From contig NZ_JASGBI010000001.1 in assembly GCF_030053425.1 (NCBI RefSeq), positions 3,108,001 to 3,172,000 of the forward strand: DNA of 64,000 nt, given 5' to 3'. The DNA comes from Lysobacter stagni (GTDB taxonomy: Bacteria > Pseudomonadota > Gammaproteobacteria > Xanthomonadales > Xanthomonadaceae). The translations under genes and the position numbers were made by a program. Under the pieces are notes generated by a model that had not been told where the DNA came from, did no database searches, and worked only from the letters and a program-made list of their open reading frames with translations. Shown here one piece after another: positions 45,465 through 57,030 of the stretch (its first letter is position 1; each line of letters starts with the position of its first letter).

Positions 45465-45704
45465 ATGGCCACCGTCGATCGCCGGACGCCGCCCGGCGGA
45501 ATCCGCATCCAGCGGCGCATGGGCCTGACCGGCCCGCAACGGGACATGCTGCAGGCCTGCGAGCGCTATGGCTGGCACCTGGCGTTCGTGCGCGAACCGC
45601 TGGATCACCCGCTGCCGGTGTTGTTCGCGACGACGCGCGACTATGTCGTAGTGCGCGAGGACGGCAGCATCGATCGCGTGCCGGATATCGCGCTGCGCCA
45701 CTGA
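45465..45704 (+). CDS. small conserved-looking hypothetical protein
   Basis: A 79-residue protein starting at ATG 45465, preceded by GGGGGAAACGGACC. It contains LTGPQRDMLQACERYGWHL (residues 20-38), a region rich in aromatics (AFVREPLDHPLPVLFATT) and a charged end (YVVVREDGSIDRVPDIALRH). The periodic beta pattern suggests a compact domain. I recognise no family. The gene is in a 320-base interval between two minus-strand genes and is probably real by codon usage and start context. Confidence 0.55.
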   Translation: MATVDRRTPPGGIRIQRRMGLTGPQRDMLQACERYGWHLAFVREPLDHPLPVLFATTRDYVVVREDGSIDRVPDIALRH

Positions 45705-45726
45705 TCCGCGACGCCAGGAGTCCGGC

Positions 45727-46296
45727 TCAACCCAGCGACCAGCGCCCGAGCACGTCGTACGGCCGGCCGGACCGGCTGTCGAACAGCACGAACTCGTTCA
45801 CGTGCCAGGGCAGTGGCGTGATCGGGGTCGGCGGCAGGTGACGGTGCACATCGCGCTGGATGGTCAGGTGCGGCACGAAACTGCCGCTGGATTTCACCGG
45901 CACGCGGCGCTGCATCAGCGCATGACCGAGGGAATCCCACAGCGCACGCAGACCGTCGGGCACGGTCTGGCAGCCCAGCCATCGCACGTTCGCGCCGCGA
46001 AAGCTGCCCATGCAATCCAGCGGCAGGTCGAACCCGGGCACGCGCACCGAGGACGCGGCGGCGAGTGCGTCCTCGAGCAGCCGCTCCGGCACGGGTTGGA
46101 AGTCACCGAGGAACTGCAGGGTGACGTGATAGCGCTCGGGCTTCAGACGTCTTCCGCCCGCGGCGTGTTCGCGCTCCAGTGCCGCGGCGGTGTCCACGAT
46201 GCGCCGCCGCAGGTCGTCCGGCGGCGTCAACGCGAAGAAGAGGCGGTGCATTTCGTTCGCCGACGCCTCACCGAATCCCAACCCGATCTGTTCCAT
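45727..46296 (-). CDS. thpR: RNA 2',3'-cyclic phosphodiesterase (2'-5' RNA ligase family)
   Basis: About 189 residues from ATG 46296 (GTG 46302 and ATG 46251 are alternatives). It has both HxTx catalytic motifs: HVTLQFLG near residue 57 and HLTIQRDVHRH near 145. The family hydrolyses 2',3'-cyclic phosphate ends of RNA and, in vitro, ligates tRNA halves. The fold LFFALTPPDDLRRRIVDTAA begins at residue ~19. The end DVLGRWSLG is typical. Single gene, no repair partner nearby. Confidence 0.9.
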   Translation of the reverse strand: MEQIGLGFGEASANEMHRLFFALTPPDDLRRRIVDTAAALEREHAAGGRRLKPERYHVTLQFLGDFQPVPERLLEDALAAASSVRVPGFDLPLDCMGSFRGANVRWLGCQTVPDGLRALWDSLGHALMQRRVPVKSSGSFVPHLTIQRDVHRHLPPTPITPLPWHVNEFVLFDSRSGRPYDVLGRWSLG

Positions 46297-46331
46297 CGGC
46301 ACAGTCTAGAAGCCAATGCGCATCGGGCAAG

Positions 46332-46892
46332 TCACTTGTGCGCCTTGCGCAGGTAGTCCGCCAGTCCGCGCAACTGCACGGCCTGCACCTGGTCGACCAC
46401 GGGCGCGAATTTGCCCAGATCGTCTGGCGAATAGCCGCCGACGCGGTAGTACAGCGTGATGCGCGTGCCGCCGTTGTCGGCCGGTGCGAGGCGGAATTCC
46501 AGCGCGCCGTGCAGGCCCATGCCCTGCAGTGGGCCCAGGCCGCCGACCATGCGCAGCGTGGTGCCCGGATCAACGAAGGTGACCGTCATGTGCTGCGCCT
46601 GGCGTGCGCCGGCAATCTCGCAGAAGCAGGCGCCCGCGCGCGCATCGATGGACAGCTTCGATTCCTTGCCCCACCAGGTGTGGTCCTTGGGCCACCAGCG
46701 GTCCACGTCATGCACCAGCGCCTTCCACGCGGTAGCCGCATCCACCGGCACCACTTCGACGTTCTCGACGGTGAAGCCGCTGGCGGAGGAGTCCTTCACG
46801 GCCGCGGTGGACACGCCACTCCAGGCGACCAGCGTCGTCAGTGCGAACGTCGCCCACCTGGGGGCCCGGTTCAATCGGGTGGTCCGTTGCAT
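46332..46892 (-). CDS. exported SRPBCC/START-like protein
   Basis: A 186-residue protein with an N-terminal signal or anchor (ATFALTTLVAWSGVSTAA). The SRPBCC domain has VEVVPVDAATAWKALVHDVD (residues ~46-65), RWWPKDHTWWGKES, LGPLQGMGLHGALEFRL and the final helix VDQVQAVQLRGLADYLRKAH. This is a hydrophobic ligand-binding fold of the polyketide-cyclase type. Export is unusual but seen in a subset. Ligand unknown. Confidence 0.82.
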   Translation of the reverse strand: MQRTTRLNRAPRWATFALTTLVAWSGVSTAAVKDSSASGFTVENVEVVPVDAATAWKALVHDVDRWWPKDHTWWGKESKLSIDARAGACFCEIAGARQAQHMTVTFVDPGTTLRMVGGLGPLQGMGLHGALEFRLAPADNGGTRITLYYRVGGYSPDDLGKFAPVVDQVQAVQLRGLADYLRKAHK

Positions 46893-46961
46893 CGTCGCGC
46901 TCCACGGCTCGGGTGGGCCCGATTAACGCGCGCGGCAGCGCCGGTGCGCAAGCGTCTTTCG

Positions 46962-47576
46962 TCAGCGTGCCTTCGGGGGCCGTACGCGGTACGCCAGGCT
47001 GATGCGCGGACCGACCGGCTCGCGCGTCTTGGGGACGCCGTGCTCGTGCGTGAGCTGGGAAGCGTGGCTCATCACCAGCAGACTGCCCGGCTCAAGATCG
47101 ATGTGCTGCGCCTTGCGCGAGGCCTTGTCGCGAATGGTCATGCGCCGCGGGGCGCCCAGAGACACCAGCGCGATCGGACGCCCTGCCACCAGCATGTGCA
47201 GCTTGTCGCCGTGTGGCGCCACGCTGTCGTTGCCGTCGCGGTAGAAGTTCAGGCCCACCGCGTTGAAGGGCTCGCGCAGGTGCGCGCGCACGCGCTCCAC
47301 GCCATCCACCAGCGGCGCGGGCACATCCGCTTCCTCGAAACGGTAGGACGCCACCAGCCGTGGCACGTCGACGATGCGGTCGTACATCGGACGGCGCTGG
47401 GCTTCCCAGGCAACGGTCTCGCGCAGGGTCTGGAACCACTGCGTTGCGAGTTCCACCGGCACGAAACCGGGCCAGTAGCGGATGCCGCCCTGCGCGTCGT
47501 CCAGCAAGGTGCACGGCCCGGTGGCCGGCGCGGCGCTGGCAAACAGGTCTTCGATCGGCTGAGCGATGCGCGGCAT
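46962..47576 (-). CDS. AlkB-like 2-oxoglutarate dioxygenase
   Basis: A 204-residue Fe(II)/2-oxoglutarate oxygenase. It has the HxD metal pair in APHGDKLHMLV (near residue 122), a second His in SHASQLTHEHGVPKT near 175-183, and the 2-oxoglutarate Arg in PRISLAYRVR near the end. It starts with YWPGFVPVELATQWFQTLRE, typical of AlkB homologues that repair alkylated bases. No ada gene lies near. The residue set indicates an active enzyme, but the preference for DNA or RNA damage cannot be judged. Confidence 0.9.
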   Translation of the reverse strand: MPRIAQPIEDLFASAAPATGPCTLLDDAQGGIRYWPGFVPVELATQWFQTLRETVAWEAQRRPMYDRIVDVPRLVASYRFEEADVPAPLVDGVERVRAHLREPFNAVGLNFYRDGNDSVAPHGDKLHMLVAGRPIALVSLGAPRRMTIRDKASRKAQHIDLEPGSLLVMSHASQLTHEHGVPKTREPVGPRISLAYRVRPPKAR

Positions 47577-47659
47577 CGCTCGAGTGTGCAGCGGTGGCGT
47601 CTCGCGGAATGAGATGGCGAAGGTCGCTCAAGCCTCTCCCGCGGTGAGAGCTTGACCGC

Positions 47660-49534
47660 TCAGCCTTCCAGCTCGTTCCAACGCTCGTAGGCGAGATCCA
47701 GTTCAGCCTGTGCCTTCGCCATCTGGTCGGTGTGCGCGGTGATCGCGGCGCTGTCGCGCTGGTAGAACGCGGGGTCATTCATCTGCGCCGTCAGCTCGGC
47801 GACGCGGGTTTCCAGCTGCTCGATGCGCGCCGGCAGTTGCTCCAGCTCGCGCGCGTCCTTGTAACTGAGCTTCTTCTTCGCCGGTGCCGGCGGCGCAGGC
47901 GCGACGGGAGTCGCCGGCGTTGCCGCCCTGGCGGGTGCGGCGGCCGCACCGCGCACCGGACGCTGCCGGAGCCAATCGCTGTAACCGCCAACGTATTCGC
48001 CGACGCGGCCATCGCCCTCCATCACCAGCGTGGAGGTCACCACGTTGTCGAGGAAGTCGCGGTCGTGGCTGACCAGCAGCAGCGTTCCCGGATAGTCCGC
48101 CAGCAGCTCCTCCAGCAGTTCCAGCGTTTCCACGTCCAGGTCGTTGGTCGGTTCGTCCATCACCAGCAGGTTGGACGGCTGTGCGAAGAGCTTGGCCAGC
48201 AGCAGGCGGTTGCGCTCGCCACCGGACAGGCGCGTGATCGGTGCGCGCGCGCGTTCGGGCGTGAACAGGAAATCCTGAAGGTAGCCGATGACGTGCTTGG
48301 ACTTGCCGCCGACCTCGACGAACTCGCGACCCTCGGCGACGTTCTCCAGCGCGTTCCAGTCTTCGCGCAGCGTGGCGCGGTACTGGTCGAAATACGCAAC
48401 CTGCAGGTTGCTGCCCAGCTTCACCTCACCCGACTGGGGCTTGAGCTCACCCAGCAGCAACTTGATGAGCGTGGTCTTTCCGCTGCCGTTGGGGCCGATC
48501 AGGCCGATGCGGTCGCCGCGGAAGATGGTCGTGGACAGATCGCGCGCCAGCACCCGGTCGCCGTAACCGAAGGTCACGTCCTTCGCCTCGACGACCTTCT
48601 TGCCGGACGATTCGCTCTGCGCGAAGTCCATCTTCACGTTGCCCTGCAACTCACGCCGCTGCGAACGCTCCACGCGCATCTGCTTGAGCCGGGTGACGCG
48701 GCCTTCATCGCGCGTGCGTCGGGCCTTGATGCCCTGGCGGATCCACACTTCCTCCTGCGCCAGCAGCTTGTCGAAGCGCGCGTTTTCCTGCGCTTCGGCG
48801 TTGAGGCGCTCCTCGCGGCGGCGCAGGTAGTTGTCCCAGTCGCCGGGCCAGCTGGTCACCTGGCCGCGGTCGATCTCGACGATGCGCGTGGCCAGCGAAC
48901 GCAGGAAGCGGCGGTCGTGGGTGACGAACACCAGCGCCCCCTGCCATGCCTTGAGGAAGCCTTCGAGCCAGTCGATGGCCTCGATGTCCAGGTGGTTGGT
49001 CGGTTCGTCCAGCAGCAGCACGTCCGGCGAGGACACCAGCGCACGCGCCAGCAGCACACGGCGCTTCAAGCCGCCGGACAGGCGCGCGAACAGCGCGTCG
49101 CCGTCCAGGTCCAGCCGCTGCAGCGTCTCGGTCACGCGCTGGTCCAGGGACCAGCCGTGCGCGTCCTCGATCTTCTGCTGCACCTTCGCCAGCGCGTCGG
49201 TGTCCACGTGCTCGGCGTGGCTGAGGTGGTGGTACTGCGCCAGCCACGCGCCGAGTTCGCCCAGGCCACCCGCGACCACGTCCCAGACGTCGCCCTCGGC
49301 ACCGGCCGGCACTTCCTGCTCCAGTCGCGCGATGCGCACACCGCCCTCGCGGCGGACCTCGCCGTCGTCGGCCTGGATGTCGCCGGCGATGAGCCGCATC
49401 AGCGTGGACTTGCCGGCACCATTGCGGCCGATCAGGGCGATGCGTTCGCCGGGTTCGATGGACAGGACGACGTCGTCGAGCAGCAAGGGGCCGCCGACGC
49501 CGTAGTCGACGTTGTTCAGGGTGATCAGGGGCAT
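47660..49534 (-). CDS. uup: ABC-F ATPase Uup
   Basis: A 624-residue soluble ABC-F protein with two ATPase domains. Domain 1 has Walker A GRNGAGKST (residues ~36-44), LSGGLKRRVLLARAL and LLLDEPTNHLD. Domain 2 has GPNGSGKTT (~345), LSGGERNRLLLAKLF and VMDEPTNDLD. The interdomain arm is basic (RRREERLNAEAQENARFDKL). The C-terminal ~70 residues, after a Pro/Ala linker, form the coiled-coil DNA-binding domain typical of Uup (PARIEQLETRVAELTAQM). Uup helps prevent precise transposon excision and assists ribosomes. Single gene with a start at ATG 49534. Confidence 0.95.
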   Translation of the reverse strand: MPLITLNNVDYGVGGPLLLDDVVLSIEPGERIALIGRNGAGKSTLMRLIAGDIQADDGEVRREGGVRIARLEQEVPAGAEGDVWDVVAGGLGELGAWLAQYHHLSHAEHVDTDALAKVQQKIEDAHGWSLDQRVTETLQRLDLDGDALFARLSGGLKRRVLLARALVSSPDVLLLDEPTNHLDIEAIDWLEGFLKAWQGALVFVTHDRRFLRSLATRIVEIDRGQVTSWPGDWDNYLRRREERLNAEAQENARFDKLLAQEEVWIRQGIKARRTRDEGRVTRLKQMRVERSQRRELQGNVKMDFAQSESSGKKVVEAKDVTFGYGDRVLARDLSTTIFRGDRIGLIGPNGSGKTTLIKLLLGELKPQSGEVKLGSNLQVAYFDQYRATLREDWNALENVAEGREFVEVGGKSKHVIGYLQDFLFTPERARAPITRLSGGERNRLLLAKLFAQPSNLLVMDEPTNDLDVETLELLEELLADYPGTLLLVSHDRDFLDNVVTSTLVMEGDGRVGEYVGGYSDWLRQRPVRGAAAAPARAATPATPVAPAPPAPAKKKLSYKDARELEQLPARIEQLETRVAELTAQMNDPAFYQRDSAAITAHTDQMAKAQAELDLAYERWNELEG

Positions 49535-49714
49535 GACGCCATTCTACCGGGTGAGGGAGGCTGCTTACGCGGCATGTCGCGTGGCCTGCCGACCGCCCGG
49601 CCATGGATGGCCGGGCCGGGGCATCCGAAGCCGCTCGGATCGCGCCACGGATGGCACAGCCAATGGCGCGTGTCTCACGCCACGCGTCCTTCCCGCCCAT
49701 GCGAAGATCCTTAC

Positions 49715-50647
49715 ATGCCCCTGACGCGTGCCCTCGCCGCTCCGGCCGCAGCCCGCATCCGCCACTGGGTGCTTTCGGCGTTTCCACGCGGGCAGAGCGG
49801 GATCGATTACGACCACCCTGCCGGCGACCCCGGACTGTTCGGGCCCGACAGCATCACCTGGCGCGTGCATTCCGATTTTCCCGGCATGCTGTCCGGCGGG
49901 CTGTGCGCATTGATGCTGCAGACACTGCACCCGTTGGCGTTGGCCGGCGTGTGGGACCACTCCAATTTCCGCACCGACCTCATCGGGCGCCTGCGCCGCA
50001 CCACCAATTTCGTCGCCGGCACCACCTACGCCTCGCGATCGGAAGCGCACCGCCTGATCGCGCACGTCGCCGACATCCATCAACAGGTGCACGGCACCCT
50101 GCCGGACGGACGCAGCTACCGCGCCGACGACCCGCAGCTGCTGACGTGGGTGCACGTCACCGAGAGCTTCGGATTCCTCGAAGGATTCCGCCGCTATTCC
50201 CCGCTCGCCCTGCCCCCGGGCGCGGCCGATCGTTATTACGACGAAGCCCGCCGCGTGGCCGAAGCACTGGGCGCGCGCGACGTGCCCGCGTCCGAAGCAC
50301 AGGTGCAGGCGTACTTCGAGCGCATCCAGCCGCAACTGCGCTTCGACGGCCGTTCGCGCGAGGTGCTGGACGTTCTGGCGCGGATCGAACTGCCCGTGCC
50401 GGCGCGCGGAATCACGCGCGACCTCTTCCTCGGCGCGGGCGCGGCGCTGTTGCCGGACTGGGCGCTGGCCAGCCTGCGGCGTACCGCGTGGCAGAACAGC
50501 CAGGCCGCCGTGTCGGCGCGCATGCTGCGTGCGATCGCGCCGCTGTTCCGCATCGCGCTGGATGACGGCGTGGCGCCGCGCGCCTGCCGACGAGTGGGCG
50601 TGGCGGCGGACACGTTGGAGCATTGGCCGCGGGCGCGCGCGGCCTAG
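49715..50647 (+). CDS. MpaB-like oxygenase (DUF2236)
   Basis: A 310-residue protein. It has the DUF2236/MpaB hallmarks: TWRVHSDFPGMLSGGLCALM then LQTLHPLALAGVWDHSNFRTD (residues ~48-90), VHVTESFGFLEGFRRYS (~152-168) and a C-terminal helical part. MpaB is a heme-binding oxygenase family; the conserved His and Arg residues in these blocks fit heme coordination. There is no signal peptide or transmembrane helix. The substrate is unknown. Upstream 49535-49714 has no other gene. Confidence 0.88.
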   Translation: MPLTRALAAPAAARIRHWVLSAFPRGQSGIDYDHPAGDPGLFGPDSITWRVHSDFPGMLSGGLCALMLQTLHPLALAGVWDHSNFRTDLIGRLRRTTNFVAGTTYASRSEAHRLIAHVADIHQQVHGTLPDGRSYRADDPQLLTWVHVTESFGFLEGFRRYSPLALPPGAADRYYDEARRVAEALGARDVPASEAQVQAYFERIQPQLRFDGRSREVLDVLARIELPVPARGITRDLFLGAGAALLPDWALASLRRTAWQNSQAAVSARMLRAIAPLFRIALDDGVAPRACRRVGVAADTLEHWPRARAA

Positions 50648-50653
50648 CCGGCC

Positions 50654-52213
<1,560 letters not shown>

Positions 52214-52361
52214 GGGAACCAAGGGCTGGGTGCTGAGGCCGAGATGGTGGCGCCGCCGCGCGGGACAAGCGCGAGTCTGCGACGGCGGACGGCGTCGCAG
52301 TCGAACCGGGCCGTGCGCCCGTATGCTCTGGTTCATGTCGAACACACGGGGAGCCGATCGC

Positions 52362-53753
52362 ATGACCGAACACCGCCGCACGCACGCCCTTTCGCACCCA
52401 CCGGCCATGGCCCTGCTGGCCGCCGCGCTTCTGGCCCTTCCGGCCGCAGCGCAGGTTCCGGCGGGAACCCCATCGTGCCGCCTCGTCCAGGCCGGCCACC
52501 TGCTCGACCGCCCCGGACATCCGGCGCGCGGGGCCAGCACGCTGCTGGTGTGCGACGGGCGCGTGCAGGGGCTGCGCGACGGCTTCGTCGACGCGACGGC
52601 ATTCTCCGCGGCTGCCGGCACGCCGGTGATCGATCTTCGCGACCGTTTCGTGCTGCCCGGGCTGATCGACAGCCATGTCCACCTCACCTCGGACAAGGCC
52701 GGCGTCGAGGGTCAGCTGGAGGGCGTGGCCAGCGGCGTGGCCGATCACGCCTACGAAGCCGCGGTGAACGCACGCAAGACGCTCGACGCCGGCTTCACCA
52801 CCGTGCGCAATCTGGGCGACGAGGACGGCGTGACGCTGGCGCTGCGCGATGCAGTGGCCGCGGGCAAGTTGCCCGGGCCGCGCATCGTCGATGCCGGCAT
52901 GGCCATCTCGACCACCGCCGGTCACATGGACCCCACCCTGGGCTTCCGCGACGAACTGCATGCCGCGCTCGACGTGCACGGCAACACCTGCGATGGCGCC
53001 GAGGAATGCCGCAAGGCAGTACGCCGACAGATCGCGCGCGGCGTGGACGTGATCAAGATCGCCACCACCGGCGGCGTCAACAGCCGCATCGGCGCAGGCC
53101 TGGGCCAGCAGATGTTCGACGACGAGGCCAAGGCCATCGTCGAGACCGCGCACCTGTACCACAAGAAGGTCGCTGTCCACGCGCACGGCGCCGACGGCAT
53201 CGCGCTGGCCCTGCGTGCCGGCGCCGATTCGATCGAGCACGGCACGCTGATGGACGATGCCGACCTCAAGCTGCTGCGCCAGACCGGTGCGTACTACGTG
53301 CCCACCTTGTCCACGGTCAATGGCTACAAGGAACGCCTGGCGAAGAACCCGGACGCCTACACCGGCGAGGTGCGCAGGAAGATCGAATGGCGCATCGGCA
53401 TCACCGGCAAGGCGCTGGAACGCGCGGTACCTGCCGGCGTGAAGATCGCCTTCGGCACCGACGCCGGCGTCAGCCTGCACGGCCGCAACGCCGACGAGTT
53501 CGAGCTGATGGTCGCCCATGGCATGACGCCCGCGACCGCCATCCAGGCCGCCACCGTCAATGCCGCCGACCTGCTGGGCCTGGCCGATGAAGTGGGCTCG
53601 CTCGAAACGGGCAAGCGCGCGGACCTGATCGCGGTGAGTGGCGACCCGTTGAGCGACGTCACCGTGCTCAAGCACGTGGAATTCGTGATGAAGGACGGGC
53701 GCGTGGAGAAGGATTCGCGCGGCGGCGCGGGTGCGTCGCCGATCGCGCGCTGA
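52362..53753 (+). CDS. exported amidohydrolase (imidazolonepropionase-like)
   Basis: A 463-residue protein. ATG 52362 has GGGGAG about 10 bases upstream; ATG 52335 has none. Signal peptide [19 protein letters not shown] (cleavage near 32). The metal-dependent hydrolase core has the HxH motif [10 protein letters not shown] (~103-112), [35 protein letters not shown] then HGTLMDD, and [11 protein letters not shown] near 364. Xaa-Pro dipeptidase-type amidohydrolases of this group act on peptides or lactams. Export and the Xanthomonad context suggest a periplasmic peptide-degrading role (inferred). Confidence 0.9.
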   Translation: MTEHRRTHALSHPPAMALLAAALLALPAAAQVPAGTPSCRLVQAGHLLDRPGHPARGASTLLVCDGRVQGLRDGFVDATAFSAAAGTPVIDLRDRFVLPGLIDSHVHLTSDKAGVEGQLEGVASGVADHAYEAAVNARKTLDAGFTTVRNLGDEDGVTLALRDAVAAGKLPGPRIVDAGMAISTTAGHMDPTLGFRDELHAALDVHGNTCDGAEECRKAVRRQIARGVDVIKIATTGGVNSRIGAGLGQQMFDDEAKAIVETAHLYHKKVAVHAHGADGIALALRAGADSIEHGTLMDDADLKLLRQTGAYYVPTLSTVNGYKERLAKNPDAYTGEVRRKIEWRIGITGKALERAVPAGVKIAFGTDAGVSLHGRNADEFELMVAHGMTPATAIQAATVNAADLLGLADEVGSLETGKRADLIAVSGDPLSDVTVLKHVEFVMKDGRVEKDSRGGAGASPIAR

Positions 53754-53762
53754 GCGATGAAG

Positions 53763-53795
53763 CCCCTCTCCCGCCGGGAGAGGGGCGGGCTGAGG
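53763..53795. terminator. CCCTCTCCC/GGGAGAGGGG hairpin
   Basis: CCCCTCTCCCGCCGGGAGAG followed by GGG forms a GC-rich stem a few bases after the amidohydrolase stop. It is the same element class as at 28280-28316. It is a likely terminator without a T-run. The remaining 200 bases to the helicase start hold no gene. Confidence 0.6.
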
Positions 53796-53994
53796 GACGG
53801 GAACGCGACCGTTTCACCGGAAGGCCATCCGACGCGCAGCGCCTGCGCAACCACGGCAACGACACGCTGGGCAACGCATCCCGAGCCCTTTCCACAGGCG
53901 CCCGAAAGGCCCGCTACACGGCCGCCACACGCCGCTGCGTTACACTGTGCAGTCTTCCCGACCGGCGTCTGCCGGCGCTGCCGAGTTCTCCCCC

Positions 53995-56061
53995 ATGAGC
54001 GCCGAGTCGCCCAGCTCGAACGATGCCCCGTCCCTGAAATTCACCGATCTCGCCCTGCCCGAGCCTCTGCTCAAGGCGTTGGCGGACGTGGGTTATGAAT
54101 CCCCTTCACCCATCCAGGCCGCCACCATCCCGCCGCTGCTGGAAGGCCGCGACGTGCTGGGCCAGGCCCAGACCGGTACCGGCAAGACCGCTGCGTTCGC
54201 GCTGCCGATCCTGGCGCAGATCGAACCGGGCAAGCACAAGCCGCAGGCGCTGGTGCTGGCGCCCACGCGCGAACTGGCCATCCAGGTGGCCGAAGCCTTC
54301 CAGAAGTACGCCCATCACCTGCCCGGTTTCCATGTCCTGCCGATCTACGGCGGCCAGAGCTACTACCCGCAGTTGCAGGCGCTCAAGCGCGGCGTGCAGG
54401 TCGTGGTGGGCACGCCCGGCCGCGTGATCGATCACCTTGAACGCGGCTCGCTGGACCTGTCGGAACTGCGCTGCCTGGTGCTGGACGAAGCCGACGAAAT
54501 GCTGCGCATGGGCTTCATCGACGACGTCGAGGCGGTGCTGAAGAAGACGCCGGAAACGCGCCAGGTGGCGCTATTCTCGGCGACCATGCCGCCGCCGATC
54601 CGGCGCATCGCGCAGACCTATCTGAAGGACCCGATCGAGATCGCCATCAAGGCGAAGACGACCACGGCCGCCAACATCCGCCAGCGCTACTGGGCGGTCA
54701 GCGGCGTGCACAAGCTCGATGCGATCACCCGCATCCTCGAGGCCGAGCCGTTCGACGCGATGATCGTGTTCGCACGCACCAAGCAGGCCACCGAAGAACT
54801 GGCGGAGAAGCTCGCCGCCCGTGGCATCTCGGCCGCTGCCATCAACGGCGATGTGCAGCAGGCGCAGCGCGAGAAGACCATCCAGAACCTCAAGGACGGC
54901 AAGATCGACGTGCTGGTCGCCACCGACGTGGCCGCGCGTGGCCTGGACGTGGAGCGCATCAGCCATGTGCTGAACTTCGACATTCCCTACGACACCGAAA
55001 GCTACGTCCATCGCATCGGCCGCACCGGCCGCGCCGGGCGCAAGGGCGAGGCGATCCTGTTCGTGACGCCGCGCGAGCGCGGCATGCTGCGCGCGATCGA
55101 GCGCGCCACGCGCCAGCCGATCGAGCCGATGGCGCTGCCGACCGTCGAGACGGTCAACGAGCAGCGGGTGAACCGTTTCCTGGGCCGCATCACCTCGGCG
55201 ATGGAAGGCAACGACCTGGCGCAGTTCCGCGATCTGGTCGAACGTTACGAGCGCGAACAGAACGTGCCGGCGGTGGAGATCGCCGCGGCACTGGCCAAGC
55301 TGGTGCAGGGCGACATGCCGCTGCTGCTGGACGTGACCGCCGAACGCCTGCGCCCGCACGCGCAGGCCGGCTTCGAACAGCGCTCGCCGCGCGACGGTGC
55401 TCCGCGCGAGCGCCGCGATTCCCGCTTCGACCGCGATGGCGGCCCGCGCGCACCGCGTGAGGCCCGCCCCGAGCGCACCGAACGCCCGGCCCGCACGGAG
55501 TGGTCGCATCGCGACGCGACCCCCGCCGCACCGGCCGCTTACGAACGTCCGGTGATCGAGCGCCACGTCGACCGCCCGCAGAACGAGCGCTCGTTCAACG
55601 CTGCCGAGTCGGTGTTCGACGACGAGGCTCCGCGCGAACAGGCAAGACCGCCGCGTGAGCCGCGCGAAGCACGCGCGCCGGACGTCGGCATGGAAACCTT
55701 CCGCATCGAGGTCGGGCACGTGCATGGCGTGAAGCCGGGCAACATCGTCGGCGCCATCGCCAACGAGGCGGAGCTGGAAAGCCGCTACATCGGCCGCATC
55801 GACATCCGCGACGACCACAGCCTGATCGACCTGCCCGAAGGCATGCCGCGCGAGGTCATGGACCACCTCAAGCGCGTGCGCGTGGCGGGCCAGCCGCTGC
55901 GCATCAGCCGCGCCGACGAAGGCGGCCACGGTGGTGGTGGCTACGGCGCACAGCGTCCGCACGGCCGCCATGCGCGCGAGTTCGACGGCGGCGAGCGCCG
56001 CCCCCCGCGCGGTCCACGTCCGCACGGCGCAGGTCCGCGCAAGCCCTTCAAGCCGCGCTGA
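53995..56061 (+). CDS. DEAD-box RNA helicase (CsdA/DeaD-like)
   Basis: A 688-residue helicase. It has a Q-motif region (FTDLALPEPLLKALADVGYE then SPSPIQAA), Walker A AQTGTGKTAAFALP, PTRELAIQVA, LDEADEMLRMGFI, SATMPPPIRRIA, ARGLDVERISHVLNFDIP and HRIGRTGRAGR. The C-terminal RNA-binding domain has FRIEVGHVHGVKPGNIVGAI (near ~578-597), and the final ~50 residues are RG-rich (GGGGYGAQRPHGRH, PRGPRPHG). A disordered Arg/Pro/Glu segment lies at ~470-570. This matches DeaD/CsdA, which assists ribosome assembly and cold growth. The start at ATG 53995 gives the standard length. Confidence 0.95.
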   Translation: MSAESPSSNDAPSLKFTDLALPEPLLKALADVGYESPSPIQAATIPPLLEGRDVLGQAQTGTGKTAAFALPILAQIEPGKHKPQALVLAPTRELAIQVAEAFQKYAHHLPGFHVLPIYGGQSYYPQLQALKRGVQVVVGTPGRVIDHLERGSLDLSELRCLVLDEADEMLRMGFIDDVEAVLKKTPETRQVALFSATMPPPIRRIAQTYLKDPIEIAIKAKTTTAANIRQRYWAVSGVHKLDAITRILEAEPFDAMIVFARTKQATEELAEKLAARGISAAAINGDVQQAQREKTIQNLKDGKIDVLVATDVAARGLDVERISHVLNFDIPYDTESYVHRIGRTGRAGRKGEAILFVTPRERGMLRAIERATRQPIEPMALPTVETVNEQRVNRFLGRITSAMEGNDLAQFRDLVERYEREQNVPAVEIAAALAKLVQGDMPLLLDVTAERLRPHAQAGFEQRSPRDGAPRERRDSRFDRDGGPRAPREARPERTERPARTEWSHRDATPAAPAAYERPVIERHVDRPQNERSFNAAESVFDDEAPREQARPPREPREARAPDVGMETFRIEVGHVHGVKPGNIVGAIANEAELESRYIGRIDIRDDHSLIDLPEGMPREVMDHLKRVRVAGQPLRISRADEGGHGGGGYGAQRPHGRHAREFDGGERRPPRGPRPHGAGPRKPFKPR

Positions 56062-56091
56062 TCCCCGGCACCGCCCACGCACGAGGCACGG

Positions 56092-56970
56092 ATGCATCTG
56101 ATTCTGTTCAGCGCTGCGTGCAGCGTGCTGGTGTCGGTGATCCTCAAGCTCGCGCCCCGTAAGAGGCTCGACGTCGCGCAGCTGGTGACGTGGAACTACC
56201 TGGCCGCGTCCGTGCTGTGCGCATTGCTGCTGCGGCCGTCGCTGGACGGCCTCGCCCAGCCGGGCACGCCATGGGTGGCCCTGCTGGGGCTGGCGGTGGT
56301 GTTGCCCTCGCTGTTCCTCGTGCTGGGCGCCAGCGTGCGCACGACCGGCATCGTCCGAACCGACGTCGCACAGCGCCTGTCGCTGCTGCTTTCGCTGCTG
56401 GCTGCATTCACCCTGTTCGGCGAGCGTGCCGACGAGCAGCGCCTGCTGGGACTGATGCTGGGCCTGCTGGCGGTGGCGGGCATCGTCGTGCGGCCCGAGG
56501 CGGGCCGTGGCGAGGAAACCGATGCCTCCGGTTGGCACGGCTGGGCGTTGCTGCTCACGGTGTGGGTCGGCTTCGCGCTGGTGGACGTGATGCTCAAGCG
56601 CATCGCGCTGGCGGGCACACCGTCCGCCGCGGCGCTGCAGGTCGCCTTCTGCATCGCCTTCGTGCTGATGCTGACATGGCAACTGGTCCGCCACGTGCGC
56701 GGCACCGGACGCCTGCAGTGGCGCAACGTCGGTGCAGGCCTGCTGCTGGGGCTGCTGAACTTCGGCAACATCGTCTTCTACGTGCGCGCGCACCAGGCGC
56801 TGGCCGACAGCCCCTCGGTGGTGTTCGCCACGATGAACATCGGCGTGGTGGTGCTGGGCACGCTGGTGGGCGTGTTCGCCTTCGGCGAGAAGACCAGCCG
56901 CTGGAACCGCCTGGCCATCGTGCTGGCCATCGTCGCCATCGCCATCATCGCGTCCGCGCCACGCGCCTGA
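56092..56970 (+). CDS. EamA/DMT-superfamily transporter
   Basis: A 292-residue protein with about ten membrane helices arranged as a two-fold repeat. Examples are HLILFSAACSVLVSVILKL, WVALLGLAVVLPSLFLVLGA, LLLSLLAAFTLFGERADEQR (residues ~99-118), WALLLTVWVGFALVDVMLKR and VVFATMNIGVVVLGTLVGVF then AFGEK. The GE-D/K ends of each repeat are typical of EamA domains. It is probably an exporter of small metabolites, but specificity is unknown. It begins 30 bases after the helicase stop. Confidence 0.88.
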   Translation: MHLILFSAACSVLVSVILKLAPRKRLDVAQLVTWNYLAASVLCALLLRPSLDGLAQPGTPWVALLGLAVVLPSLFLVLGASVRTTGIVRTDVAQRLSLLLSLLAAFTLFGERADEQRLLGLMLGLLAVAGIVVRPEAGRGEETDASGWHGWALLLTVWVGFALVDVMLKRIALAGTPSAAALQVAFCIAFVLMLTWQLVRHVRGTGRLQWRNVGAGLLLGLLNFGNIVFYVRAHQALADSPSVVFATMNIGVVVLGTLVGVFAFGEKTSRWNRLAIVLAIVAIAIIASAPRA

Positions 56971-57030
56971 TCGCTTGAAGGCGCCGACGGATTTGGCATA
57001 GTCGGCGCTCGCTCCACGCTCGCCCCGGTC

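Noticed and set aside
47732..49714. Long plus-strand frame joined to the front of the MpaB-like gene
   Set aside because: The part before 49715 is antisense to uup and has no domain; the MpaB-like protein starts normally at ATG 49715.
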